Assembly (NCBI GenBank): GCA_032690845.1
Contig: CM064427.1
Span: forward strand, 19,603,501-19,667,500
Length of the DNA: 64,000 nt
From: Eleusine coracana subsp. coracana
Taxonomy: Eukaryota; Streptophyta; Magnoliopsida; Poales; Poaceae
Reading direction: 5' to 3'
The notes beneath the pieces were generated by a model, which was not told the DNA's origin, did not search any database, and saw only the letters and a program-made list of their open reading frames with translations. The position numbers and the translations under genes are program-made. Of this stretch, positions 22,741-36,800 are shown piece after piece (within the stretch, counting starts at the first letter, position 1; each line of letters begins with the position of its first letter).

Positions 22741-23343
22741 CCATATTAAATAGAGTACTGGGTCCAATTTGTTTACTACCGTTCCTCAGTTCTCCTCGTT
22801 GCTTGCTCTAGTCTCGAGGCTACCAGTTGCGTGTTCGAATCCGAGCAACTGTATTCTTTTTTTTGCGCGGGCCAACTCCTAATTTCCATTGCACCGTGAC
22901 GGGTCCGACTCGTGAAACTAGTATTAAAGGAGCGGAATTTTATTTCTTTTTATAGATAACTAATAATACAATATAGAATTACATGTAAAGAAACATCAAA
23001 ATAAAACTATAGATTATAAAAAAATTTTATTTATAATTTTAAAATAATTTTAATAATATAACACTCTTAAAAACAATAAAATAAAACCCTCCATTAGCAC
23101 TAGCCTTATACCAACTGAAATGAGAGACACACTTCAGTTCCCAAGGCCATTTTATCTCATCACTACTAGTATATCCATTTGTTTTGTCTAAAAAAAAAGT
23201 ATCCATTTGTTTTGCGAATATATACACGGGTGCACTTGCTTTGTCCCCATCTTCCCTCCACTTCTTCCCTCTCGCGCCACTTGCTGCTCCCGCAAACCAC
23301 CGCGACAAGGCGGCGGCGGCGACGGAGGAGCCGAGGAGGCCTC

Positions 23344-26300
23344 ATGCCAAGCGACCACCAGGAGCCGCTCGAGCTCCAGGCCGCCGCTCCTCCGGCGGCG
23401 GCCAAGAGCAGCGGCAAGATGCAGAGGCTGCTCAGGTCGGCCTTCAAGCGCGGGGACTCGCCCCTGGCACCGGGAGCAGGGGACGACTCGGACCGGCTGA
23501 GCCGGTCAGGATCCGGGTCCTCTTCCTCGGTGGCGAGCAGCGGCCGGCCGCCGTCATGGAGGCGGTCCGGGCGGCGCGGCAGGGACGGCTCTGTTGACGG
23601 CGACCGCTCCAGCCGCGAGAGCTTCGAGCTCGACGGTGAGACGGTTTTCCTTTGCCTTTGCCTTTGCCGTCGTGCTTTGTCCCCCGTGACCCCTTTTAGT
23701 TTTCGTTTGAGAAACTTGGAGAAATCCTCCAGAATTTTGGTGTAAAAATTGGGAGGGGTTCATATCTAGTTACTGAATTTCTAAGATGATGAGAATGAAC
23801 AAAATACGAAAAAAGCATTATTATTCCTTTTAAAAATGACGCAGCGTCCCACAGATTTTACCTGTAAATTGAATAATGCATTTGTGGAAATTATGGTTTT
23901 GTTACGGAAGGTAGAAATTATGGTTCAGATGTGCAAGAAGCGGGTTGCTGTGGTCTTTGTTCGAAATTGGTAAATCCAAAGTTCTAAAAATTGTAACTCA
24001 CTTAATTCCTTTGCATATAGATATTAAATTTTGCAGCGGCTGATTCTGTATGTTGGAGATCACAACAAGGATGCATGGAATCTTCGTATGATTTTGATCC
24101 TCTTCTTATTTTGATCCTTCAAAATAATTCAGTGACGTAAAACAGTACGATTCAGTCTTCTTATTTATCTAATTTATAAATAAAAAAGCGCTTGTCATCT
24201 TGTTGGAAACTACAGAGCCATTTCAATCACTTGGAATCTTTGTATGATTTTGATCCTCTTCTTTGCTTCTTTTCATCTTACTATTGCTTAAATTTCTTCA
24301 AAATGAAGCTAAATTGATTATTCTATTTGATAAAAGGTAGATCAGCTTTGTATAATTTCTGAAAGAAATCATTAGTTACCTTTGTATTTCTTACAATAGT
24401 GTACAGTTCTGCACAGAAAAAACTAGAAGTAATCCTCATTCTGTAAGTACCCTGCAGAACTAACTTGGCATGAGAATTGAGATGCTTCTTCCCCTCTTTT
24501 TGCTCCCTTAGCTCAGAAAGTTCAACAAGCAAGCAGCGGCCTTTTCTCCCTCCTTGGGACCAATAAATGCCTTGGGACCCATTCTATCAAATTGGTGTGT
24601 TGTATCGATTTGGCAGCAGACCTCATTTATTAATCACTCCCTTTCAGGCAGATAAGAATGTCAATGCATCATTATCATATTACATAGGTTATATTAGAGC
24701 ATGGAGCCGGTGGGTGACGTGTGAGTAAGTGTAAGATTGAAGGCGTTCTCAAGCTTACGACAGGTTAGCTGATACTAATTTTTAGAGAGAAGTATCACTT
24801 TCTGAAACCCTGGTTTGTTTTAAGGCCAATTCGCACCATAAATAATGTATTTTAGGACATACAGGTACCGTTGTAGAATTCATATGAAGATGTTTTGCCA
24901 TAAGTGGCAAGATAACAGATAGATAATAACCCATATAATCATAGGCTTCTTATCACAAAGGAAAGTTCTCAACTGGTGTTTAGAATCTTTGAACTAGTGC
25001 TTTGTGACATTCTAAAATCTAAGAACCAAATACCATGATCACATCTCTCACACGTATATTACACTAAGGGAATGATCCACTCAATTCTTTAGTACTGTTA
25101 TGATTCATGGATCCAAGCAGTTTTGTGTCATCATTGCGTTCTTCTGCTCATTTTTTAGTTACAAGCAGACCTAGTAGCACAAATAAACTAGGTCCCAAGT
25201 TGACTTTTATAAGATTGTCAAATTGTTTGTGATGAAGAACTCAAACAGGTTAGCTGGTACTAGTTTTTAGAAAGAAGTGCCACTTTGCACCATAGATAAT
25301 GTAATTTCGGACAAACAGAATGATATCAGTTGTAGAATAGATGTTTTGCCAGAAATTGCAAGGTAGATAGATGATCCATATAGTCATATGATTCTTATGA
25401 CTATTGCGTGGAGGACTGATTGAAGTGACACAAGGAAATGGCTTGCAAACTGCAAGCACGTCTTGAGCGTTGTGATATTCTAAAATCTAAAAACCAAATA
25501 CCAAGATTGCATCTCTCTCACACATATTATTAGTAATGATCACTGCATTGTTTAAATATCAATTATTATTATTCATTGATCCAAGTCTTGGTTCATCATA
25601 GCATTCTTTTGTTGACTGCTTAACACAAATAAACTAGCACCCAGGTCCCATGCATGTTGACTTTTTTTATATAAGATTTCAAGTGGTTTGTGGTGACGAA
25701 CTCAGACAAAAAAGAAGCCATTCGGATTGTCAAAATTTGCTGACATGCATGATTGATTAAATCAATAAGGTACCAAGAATGGCAAGCTGCTTGCCGCGCT
25801 GCGCGACGCCAAGATCGGGCATGCCTACGAGCAGTTCCCGTGGGAGAAGAAGATGAGGGAGCTGCTCCCCGTGCCAGACGCGAGCTGCTTCCTCTCCATG
25901 CTCCTCCTTCCCAAGGCGATGGACGCGTCCAACACGCGTTACAACTCCTTGGAGGACACCCTGGCCCGCGCCGACGCGTGGTTGCTGTCGTCGCAGGCCT
26001 CAGGCGTGCCCGTCGTGTTCATGAACGTGCAGACGGAGGCGCTGCTGACCAAGATCTCCGGCGAGACGGCGCTGTCGACCGTGAACACGGGGTCGCTCTC
26101 GGACCTCGCCGACGTGATGGCGAGCGCGAGCCTGTACGGGTTCGAGGACTACCACGGCGTGGACATCGGCGTGGTCCGCGCGGTGCGGCTGTGGTACGCC
26201 CCCGCGGCTGGGGAGGCGGCGCTGGAGCTGCGGCTCCGACCCGGGGACACGCGGCTCGGCTTCGCCATCAGCCGCACCGAGGAAGGGTTCATCTACGTGT

Positions 26301-26746
26301 CGTCGGTGGCGGAGGAGGGCACCCCGGGCGTGGCCTCGGCGCGGTCGGGCCTCCTGGAGCTGCACCGCGCGGCGAGGAGGGCGTCCAGGCTGCTCGTGCT
26401 GTCTCGCGTCGGCGGCGAGAAGGTGCTGCCGTGGATGGTGTCCACAGCCGGCGACGTCAAGTGCTTCGACACCGTGTCGCTCAGCCAGAAGCTGTCGCTG
26501 CACCGACACGCGCTCAGGCCCATCACGCTGCACTTCCTCATGTGGGACCGCGACCTCGCCGCCGCGCTGCCTGGTAGGGACGCCGACGACGAGAAGCCGC
26601 CGCCGGTGCTCTTGCTGCCGTCGCCGCTCGCGGTAGACAAGAACGGCGAGCTCGACGCCGACGGGCCGGGGCTGATGACCGGCAAGGACTCGAGGGACTC
26701 GTCATTCAGGTTCCAGAACATCGATCTCCCCGACAGCTGGTTGTGA
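23344..26746 (+). CDS. Plant protein of unknown function with PDZ-like segment
   Basis: Two exons, 23344-23635 and 25770-26746 (GT...AG, split Gly codon), encode 422 residues. The N-terminal ~95 residues are Ser/Arg/Pro-rich and look disordered (SGSGSSSSVASSGRPPS), with a basic patch QRLLRSAFKR. From residue 98 a conserved region starts (GKLLAALRDAKIGHAYEQFPWEKKM), followed by a long alpha/beta region. Around 250-355 the block GDTRLGFAISRTEEGFIYVSSV...GTPG resembles a PDZ fold's carboxylate-binding strand and following strands. The end is FRFQNIDLPDSWL. No signal peptide or membrane segment. It resembles an uncharacterised gene family I have seen only in plants; no function is claimed. A TATA-like ATATATAC sits at about 23218, roughly 125 bp upstream. 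The start was chosen as the first ATG opening a frame that splices in phase. Confidence 0.85.
24758..25720. repeat. Diverged ~485-bp tandem duplication in an intron
   Basis: Blocks recur in the same order about 485 bp apart: CAGGTTAGCTG-TACTA at 24762 and 25247, an ACCATA-ATAATGTA block, a CATCTCTC-CACA block near 25040 and 25510, and an AAATAAACTAG block near 25180 and 25630. Copies differ by many substitutions and indels, so the duplication is old. It fills nearly half of the 2.1-kb intron of the unknown-function gene. Confidence 0.75.
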
Positions 26747-27875
26747 AATACTACTATGTACCTTCATGCAAGCATGGTGTGTGCAGTACTACTAGCATTG
26801 TTCTTTTCATCTTCCTTTGATTATTTGATGACAAACTGTTTATTAAGCGTAACGTAGTATCAAGTGAGCATTATAACAAGGAGTGTGTCCTTAATCACTT
26901 TTCCTCGCGTACCATGATACAATCCGATGTAAGAGCATTTTAAATACACAGCAACGATTCAGTTCCAACAGGTAAAGAGTGAATCAAAATGGCAATTATA
27001 TTGTTTTAAAAAAGAGGTAGTAATAACAAACTTCAAATATGCCATTGGGATGGCACAACTGTTGAAATAACATTTCGAAAAATATGGATAATAGTTTTAA
27101 ATAAGCACATATCAATATGGAGTATCACAACGTCAGTTTGCCAATCCTTACCTGAAGAAAATTTGAATCACTATCATCTCGTGACGGAAAGTATCGTTCC
27201 AAGAATGAACAGCATAACACCCATGATTTTGTGATACAGATCACAACATACTAACAGCACGAACAGCATAAACATAAGACAATAAAAGATGGAACGTTAA
27301 TATAAGTTCCAGGCACCGCCCCGTGTTGTCATCATTCTTAAGACACTCTTTTTTCCCCAGGAAACCTATAGACGACTAGTGATGTCAGACTGTAACACAA
27401 ATAGCATGTGTTAGATGATGCCCATGCCAATTCAACACCAAGAACACCAGCTCCCTACTGAAGAAACATGAGCATCCTAAATGAGATCCACAACCACAAG
27501 AAAGAGGGAGACAGAGAGGAAAGGATGACTACAAGAGTTATGATACAGATGACAAAAAAGGTGTTTCATCCTGACTTGTGAGCAACTGCATCTTCGTGCA
27601 TACCAACACATGCTATGTTACAGACGCTACGCTCCAATGTGTTAAGTAGAGGTCCTAACAGTCAACCACCTCCCTTTATACTGTACAAAGTTGACATGCC
27701 AATCAAAGTCTTTGGGCGAGAAGCCATCCCTGCTACCAGCGGCGATAATTTTTTTTACATCTGCATGGTAATGACGCCGAACGCCTTTCTGAATATGATA
27801 GGCGACTCATAAGGTACAACCTAGTACAACAAAAATGTTCAATCTGGCTAGTCTGCTAGTTTCCCAACAAGTCAG
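26747..27875. other. Convergent intergenic gap with two 3' UTRs
   Basis: AT-rich 1.1 kb between the stop codons of two convergent genes. No additional gene seen; polyadenylation sites not assigned. Confidence 0.5.
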
Positions 27876-30800
27876 TCATGATGCAGTTGAGCCAGCTGAT
27901 AGTGGGCCATCCCTTAGCTGCTGTAGACAGTGCTGGAGTTGCTTCTGGATCATCTCCGCTACCATTCGCAGTCTCCCTTGGCCTGATTCTCCAGCCACCG
28001 CAGATCCATTCACAGCCTCCACAGCTCTTGCAACCTTCTGCTTACATCTTTCCCATTCCTCAACTTGCAACCAGCAAGCTCTCCCACCATGGCTCCCATC
28101 CATTACAAGGAATGCCACATGATTGTTGTCCCCAAAAGAATACCTTAGCCTCACAGATACACAATACGGAAGCCAAGCAGCACCACCAGCAACATTCATG
28201 TGAGGAATGAGAGCATGGTCCAGTACAAACGTCAGGGCAAACTCCACAGAGCTGTGGGCCCTATCATGATGAACGTTGCTCTTAGCTAAAGTGCTTTCTG
28301 TGTTATCACCTGAAACTGACCCCGAGTGATTTTCCAAACAAAGCTCAATACGAGCCCTCTGAGCAGTAGCAATGTCCCCATGAGCCTGAGAAAAACCCTT
28401 CTTCCATGCAATTAGCTTTAAGAATTCCCGCAGTACCGAAATCGGTAGTGTAAGCAAAGTGATGAAAGAAGCAACTCTTGAAGCATCATATGGTTCAGAG
28501 GCAACACGCCTGCTAAAATAGTCGCATATTTCATTGATTTCAGCTGATGACAGCTCTTCCTGAGCATTGCTCTGAGCCTGCTGTTGCTGTTGCTGGTGGT
28601 GAAATCTTTTAACACTCAAAACTTGTAGAAGCAATTGAACCCGATGAACACTCACTGCAAATACATAACCTCTGCAGGATAGAAATGAACGTATAAATTT
28701 ATTGGCAGAATAAAATAATCAACATCTTATAATGAGAAAAGGCTAAACAAGAGGAACCATTTTGAGCTGCTGAAACATACATTCCCAAATTTTACAACTC
28801 CAGCCAAACTTCACAAAGTTATGGATAGCAGCAAAATAAATAAATAGAACATACACTAACAAGTAACAACTATATCTGTGCATTTAAAATATGTAGAGAT
28901 TAACAGAAGGACACACACTAACAGGGCAGACACTATTTTCAAAAGAAAATAAGGGGAAGCTCAATAATTAATATCACTAATATGGATATATAAATTCTAT
29001 AGATAGTAAGGTCACTTGGTCTAGGTGACAAATATACTAGATCATAATTCAATCAACCACATAGGCAAGTTTTATAATTTCTTACCCAACGTAGAACCGG
29101 AGTGCAGGCTGTTCTTGATCCAAATTTAAAAGTGCCCCCTCATTATCCTTCAAAATTGATCCTAGTATCTCTTTCAAAAGTTCAGGCAATTGCGCAAACA
29201 ACCATAGAACTCCAAGGTACTTAAGGATCCCCCTTAACACCTTCTTCAAAGCAGCCAAAGGGACCCAGCCACCGCCATATCCACCATCATCCCCAAGCCC
29301 AATAAAAGCTGTGTTCAGTTCTCCTTTCATATGAACAGGTAGGCCAGTTCCAGGTGTAAGACGCACAGGAGCTCCACCAATCCCTGACGCAAGAGCCGAA
29401 GTAGCCAACATGGCATTTCCTGCTCGACTCAAACTAGCTGCTACATGGTTAGCAACACCAGAAGTCGGCCTTGACATAGCAACACCAGGGGCCGTACTTA
29501 AACGATTTGCAGTAGGAGCAGGTAGAGGGGCTCCAGCATTGATATTCAAGTGTGCACTAGCTTGTGCAGCATTCATGAAGTTGGGTTCAAGAGCATTTAG
29601 ACCCTGAGCAACATGTTCCATTATGAAAGGTCGAAATTGTGGGCAGGGCAATGATCCACCAACTGAAGGTCCACCTTTAGGAGGTGTAGCTGGCTGGAGC
29701 CAAACTTGATCTCCAGCAAAACACCGCATGTCAACAGAAAACTTCTTACGATATATAATGCGTATCCAATATGGTCCTCGAAGCACGACAGAAACATCAA
29801 AAGGCAGTAATGAACTGGGAACGAGTCCAGGTCCACCCCGCCCAGCAGCAGAAAGCATGGCAGCAGCATGGAGGTTATGACTGCCCAAATGGGCTGCTGG
29901 TGCAATTGAGGGAGCAGGGCCTGCAGGCACGTGATGCATGTTTGATGAAGATGAGCCATTAGCTATTGAGGCCTGCATGGGGATGGTAGACTGTTTTGGC
30001 ATGGAGTTGAAGCCAGAGGAAACAGTTACAGGCATCCTTGCAGGACGAATTGCACCCCCTAGGGCAAGTAAAGGTCCCGCAGTCAGCCGAATGCAATCTA
30101 AGAAGGATGCTACCTCTCCACCATTGACAAAATCCTCCAAAAACTGCATATTCATAAAAGCTTGATTATAGGGTGCACTTCTAAACATGTGAAATTGATT
30201 ACAATTTAACACCTCACAAAGAGTGGAAGCTATGTTATGCATAAGCAGAAAATAGAAGTTCCACTCAGGTTGTTGCTATACATTTGTAAATTGGGAACAG
30301 GTAGGAGCCAACTGGATATAACTACAACAGCCACATCCAGTCAAGCAGAGCATGGCTATTATCAAGTCAAACAGGAAACACCTATTTATGTTCTGGAATA
30401 CAATCATGATGCCTTTTTCAAGAGAATAAAGGAGAAATGCAAGGAATGTTTTTTATGTTTTCTAAAAAATTGGTTATGATGTAGAATTTTGCAATATAAT
30501 TTTGGTCAAGCATGTGTTTTCAAATAAATATTGATTGTATGAATTTTTGAAGAAACTTGCTACATTACATTGAGAAGATACACAATTCCTCAAAAATAAC
30601 CAAGTACTCCATTCCAAATTTGATGTCACCATTAACATTTTTAACGTTTTACCATTCGACTTATTCAAATTTGATTATATTTATCTCATGCATCCTGGTT
30701 TGCCTACTCAATAGCCAATATAATCAAGAATTAATAAAAAAAATATACCAAGCTGATAACCAAGGGCGAACCTTTGTGTGTGGCCAAAGCTGATCAGGAG

Positions 30801-33800
30801 AAACGTGCATTGTACAACCTCCCTTAGCAGTCTCCCACTCAACAACAATGTGTACCATAGGCATGGTGCCATAACTAAACCATAGGCTCATTAGACCAAC
30901 AGCCTCGATCCTGAATGTTTTTCTTATCTGTTCAGATAGTTTGTCAGTACCATCACTGTTACCTTTATTAACAGATTGTGACTTCATCTCCATGGATGTC
31001 GCATTGTCTTCTATCTTGTCATCAAGTTTCACGCCAATCAATCGCCTCATTCCATGAGCAAAAGAACGGGCACTGGAAAGTCGTCGTAAATCTGACACAA
31101 GCCTCTGGACACTATCTACCTCAACAGTGCTGTAGTTCAAAACAACACCATCAGCATCAAAGGAGATATGTGAATCCATCTCAGATGTGTTTGCAATGCG
31201 AATACCGACACCCCATTTTGTTGTGGTGCTTCCTCCATTGAGTTCCCAAAGTTCTCTGAAATGAGGATCGTTTATTCTAACTTCCCAAGACATGCTTCCA
31301 GCCTTACCAAGTCGCAAACATATATGTTTCCATGAATCATCTTGAGCAAAAGGTAACCTTAACCAAAGATTAGATGATGGTGTCCTCAGACCAACTTCTT
31401 CAACATAAGGAATTGCAAGAGAATCCATCTGAGCAGTTAGTTGAGCATGTTTGATGCACAATGAACAGTGCCTTATGACATGCAGTAGCACAGAAGCATA
31501 TATAGTGGCTGGAACACAATTCTTTCTTCCCATAAGAACATTTTCACATGTGAGGCTGGTTCTTGATTGCAAATTAGATGAGTATGGCTGCAAGTGCAAG
31601 GGATTCTGCATTGATTCTGATATTTTCCTTCGTTTGTTTGACTCGCTCTCCTGTCCATATAATGAAGGGAGGCTCTCTAAGAAATCTGAAAGAGAGCGTT
31701 TTTTGGGTGTACCATCAGATCCTGCAGAGATGCGCTTTGCCATTCCTGTCAATTGCACAAGATAATCATATCAATGACAACAATGAAGCTTTAGCTTTAA
31801 TACCATAAAATGAAAACTTGAAAACTGAAACCTAGTACCAAAATGGACAAGATTTGGTAGAATACCTCTTGCAGTTGAAAGTCCAACCAGGTGACCAGGC
31901 AACGAGTTTCCAAGACTACCTGAATAAGAACTTTGACCGGGAATTCGGTTGCTGTTATTATGCAATGAAGGCATAAGATGAAGAGATTTACTTCCATCTA
32001 CAGCATTATGGTCACTAGATGTGCACAGTGAGCCCGGATCATGAGTATTTTTAGAACCTAGGAACTTGGTTGCAGAAGAATTCCTTACAGGGCTTGAGTA
32101 AGAGAAGGTTTTGTTACTTGATAAATGTCTCAAATTATTTGGGAGATAATTGTTCAAACTGCCTTGAGTATGAGATAAGCCTCCATCATGAATTTGTGAG
32201 ACTGAGACAGCTCTAGCATCTACTCCATGAAAACCAACTGAAAGAGAAGTCGGACGAGAAGTAGATGGGAAACCAGATGGTGGCACAGACTGATTTTGCT
32301 TAGCAGTAGGACCATCTTCATCATATTCAAAAACCTCATCAACAATAGATGAAAAGGATGGTGAACAAGCCGGCAATAGAGGAAGAGCCTCAATTCCATT
32401 CTGGATGGGTATTCCATTCTCAATTATGTCGGTACAGTTTGCTATACCTTGTAGGGCTTGAAGCTTAACATCAAAAGGAATGGTACTTGAATCATTTTTA
32501 AATATTTGGATCCGTCCAACATCAATCTTGTTAAACCTAATAGCTTCTTTAGCATCGGCACTTGCATTAGCCTTATCACTGGTACTGGTATCACACTGTG
32601 TCTCAAGCAAATGAAAAACAGGTCTGAAGTCCTTATCAAGTTGCATCAGCAGATAATACATATTTGCACAATGTGGAAAACCCATGACCATTATATCATA
32701 ACCATGTAATACGGACTTCGGAATCTTCATAGAACCCTGTGACTGCTGGTGAACCTGGGACCCAGCCAATAGGTTTTATTAGCATTTTATATTTGTACCG
32801 GCTAGAAGTTTTCCAAGATCCAATGAGGAAGAAATTTAGCAATTAATGAAAGGATGACAACTTCTTAGACACTAAAAAATACATAAATGTTGCTATGCAG
32901 AGTAGAAATATGCCTACAGCAATATCCATGACATGACTACACAGTGAAATATTCCATACAGGAGTTGGCACTTCAGACCATGTCAACTGTGCGTTGTTAA
33001 TACAAACAATATTTGTGCAGTAATTAATCTGGTGTAGCTCTATAATATGTGGCAAGCACATTTTTTCCCTGCACCTATAACACTTATCTCAATATCCATT
33101 AATCTTGTAAGCGCGAGTTACAGTGGAGAATTAATATAATCACATGTCTACAAGAAAATTGCACTTATAGAAAAGATATCAAAGTTCATTCAATGACAAA
33201 AAAAAAGATTCACTCAACAAATACAGGTAAACTGTTGATCCAACAGAAAATACAGTGAAGGAAAGAACATGCACTACAGCATGCTACATTCCATTATTAG
33301 GTCTGGTGTTTTCAACATTTAGATCACTAATTGCATTGTGTGACCCTTGCAAAAAGAAGTTTAAAAGATTCAGCCCTCTCCAAAAGAAAAAAAAATGTGT
33401 ACTGCCTGATTCCATCCACCAAACAATTAATTATATAAGAGTCACAGTGTACTATATATACAAGGCTTGTGACGTTTCCAAATTACAGTTGAAGATATCA
33501 TTTGAGTCGAAAAATGTACATGCATTTATAACTGATAAGTCATAATTCACAGAGTCATTTTTTAGTCACTAATATCATCAATTCATTACAACTGAAAGAA
33601 AAAAAATGTATCATGGTACAATTATTTTATGAGAAATCAGAAAGTTAGTTGGTCAACCTAAATAATTCTAAGACCGTGACTAGTAAAAATTGCAAAAGGA
33701 TAATTGCATTCATTCCGGAGTGTCCCTTCAGTAGCCATCAAGGAGCATTATGGACTTATGGTATGACAAACACTGTTGATACCTTAAGGCCAAGAAAACT

Positions 33801-36800
33801 TCCAAATGGTCAACGCAACCAAATCAAAATAGAGATATGTTTAATAACCTTAAGGCCAAGAAAACTTCCAGTTGCTGCGAACAGATGGAGGATGCTCCTT
33901 GTCCTCAAGCTTGCAAAAACTTCTGTAGCTGCACTAGTTCCTTTGTTTAGAGCTTCCTCACAATCAATAAGAGCCGAAGGTGGCAAAATATTTTCTGGTG
34001 ATTGGAGGAGGAAGCGGCCAGTCCTATCAGGCAGAGAAAAAGTTACTCACAGAGTTAGGAGGTAGAGAACACGATACTGAGACGTGAGATGGAATACACA
34101 AAAAAATTATTATGACAACATTGTGGTAGATGTAATATACTAAGATCGATCAATCATGGACAAACCTCATATTTATTCCAAGGCTAATATATGCTTGACC
34201 GTATGCCCTTACTTGAAGCATTTCATTCCCGTAGAAATCTGAAAAGCCTTTTCTCTCTTCTTTCTGCCACAATTTATGAACATATGTAAATGAATCAAGT
34301 ATCAGGTCTGTCAACTAGTATGGTGCTAGAACTGCAAATCTGTCCTTCCATTTATGAATATCATACACAAGAAACAAGTCCATAAGCAATAAGGTGCTAC
34401 TGATGGATCAACAAATATGTCCTTCCATTTATGCAATTCAAATGGCTTCTAACTTGTAAATTGAAAAAAAAAAATCAGTACAACCAAATCAAAATAGAGA
34501 TATGTGCACCAGCACAGACTACACAGAGCAAGAAATAACACCTTCTACAGCACGGCAACAACTCAATTTCTTTTTTTTCTCATCATATCACTGAAACAAA
34601 TTATACAATTCCACCAATTGTAAAAAATGGAAGTGTAATATGCAGGTTTAGGAAACATCTGCATGTACAGAAATCATAAAAGAAACTAATGTTCTGAAAT
34701 GGAAAAAGAAACTAACATTCTGAATAAGAATCTTTAGCCAATAGTAGATCAGTAAAAGTTTGCAAACAAAAAGGTATGGAATACCAAGAATCTTTGTAAA
34801 ATTACCTTATGTGGGTCCTTCACTTCATCAACGTCTCGTTTGAGGACAACATCCTTTGGGGACTGAAAAATTTGAACATTTTTGCACAGTTGTCTATGAA
34901 TATCTAGAAGACGTGTGTGCCTGTTGCAAGCAATCGCTCTCAAAATGAGTTGTTCAACATTGATGAAACTGAGATCAAGAGAAAGAATTGCTTCTTTATC
35001 TGTTACAGGATCAAGTACAAATGAACTATGCTGACACTTTATCTGCATGTCCTGTCCCGTTTCAATTTTGATAAATGGAGATGAATCAGATTCTGCAGAG
35101 CTACTGTTTTTTTCATCTAACCAATAACTCAGTTTTAGGCCAGGTATCTTAAAACCACTTGAACTGAACTCCCCATCTTGACCAATCTGCATTAGAGCAG
35201 CATTTCCTGTTTGTCCAAAGGTGCTGTCAGATATGAGTTCAGATTTTATTGCATCTTTCCACCTTCCCTGTCGAAGAGCATTAGCCTGCCCAATAATAGA
35301 GTCCATTGCAAGCGAGACACAAAATTCATGAAGTATGTCATAAAGCACATTGAATGGTTTGTCAGAAGCTGCCATTCTTCTTTCTATATCATCACCAAGA
35401 GCAAATCTCCTACTTTCTTCCAGCTTAAAAGGGCCTTTCTTCTCACCAATAAGTAACTCCATATGCAAAATCCTCCATAAGTCCACATTACCACGGTAAC
35501 CTAATGTAAGAAGAACTTTAAACTCTCCATCCACACGAAAATCAGCTATTCCATCAGTTATTGATACATTAGATACTGCTTTAGGTCTTGGTGTCACAAG
35601 TACTTTGTACCGGACACTAGCATCTAATTTCCGGAGAGCATGTTTTTCTTCATCTGTAGAAAGTTTGTTTTGACTTCCTACATCTTCTAAGCATCTTGGC
35701 AGTCTCTGATAACCCCCTGTAAGCATGACTTCGATAGCAGATGGAATATCAAACATAGGAGCTTTAGCTTGTTGCAAACCCTCATGCATAAAGTATAGCG
35801 AGTCAGCTGTTTGGGTGAAGCATGTTTCATGGCTGGAGAGGGTAGATCCAAGCTGCTGGCAGTACTGGACCAAAGGAACCTACATAAATTGAAAGTAAAT
35901 ATGTTAATAACAAAATACATTGCGCTTTGCATCCTACCAAAACTAAAGCGATGAGGAAAAATTCCTAAATAACTCATTGTAACTCTTTTGAGTCTGACCA
36001 ATCATTTCACCATCTGGATAGAATCCTTTTGTTGCTGAGGTAAGGTCAGATTAACTAAAGCAATGAGGAAGTTGCACCAATCATGACCAACAGTTACAAC
36101 CATTTTGTAGCGGATACGAGTCCACAATATATTATCTGCTGACAACTAAGAGTGTGGCTTGTCTTTTCTTTCCATTCCTTTCGCTTATGTGCACAAGGTT
36201 TGTGGGTACTATTTCAAAATGGGGAGAATACATCATTGCACACATTTTTTTTTGACTTGCTTGATCCATGCCAGAGCACAACATGGAACATAGCAGATGA
36301 ACAAGAATACCTCAAATAAAAATATAAATCATCACAGCCCTTTAGATTCTAAGTTGGTCAAACATTTTTTTTCTTTCACCAGAACATATAAAGAATTGCG
36401 TAGATTGACAGCATAAAACAAGTTGCTAGTTACTAGATCATGAAAAGAAACATTAATAATACCTAACTCTTTTATTTTTATTTTTATTTGATACGCTTGT
36501 CAAAAACGGATAAACAGAAGGCCAATATGTTCATGACAATGCACCATTCAAACGAAAAAATAAGCATACAAAGATAGGTCCTGGTTTCTATCTACCAACT
36601 GATTATATATTTTCCACATGGAAATGTGCTACAGAACTAACAAAATCAATAGAAGCAAACCTGCAGGCACAATCTAGAAACAATCACCAATCTTCAAAAG
36701 CCCACTACACTGCAACAAGCAACCAACTATATCATGAATGATCTTTCTTTAACTGACTCAAACCAGATACCAGGAGCCACTGGAGCAACACGCCCTAACA

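Noticed and set aside
22800..22875. GTTCGAATCC box followed by a T-run, resembling the 3' half of a tRNA or a SINE
   Set aside because: The T-stem does not pair properly, no A box or acceptor stem was found, and no SINE body follows.
25753..26577. A 274-codon Arg/Ala-rich frame overlapping exon 2 of the unknown-function gene
   Set aside because: It is a shifted reading of a GC-rich exon whose correct frame splices in phase with exon 1.
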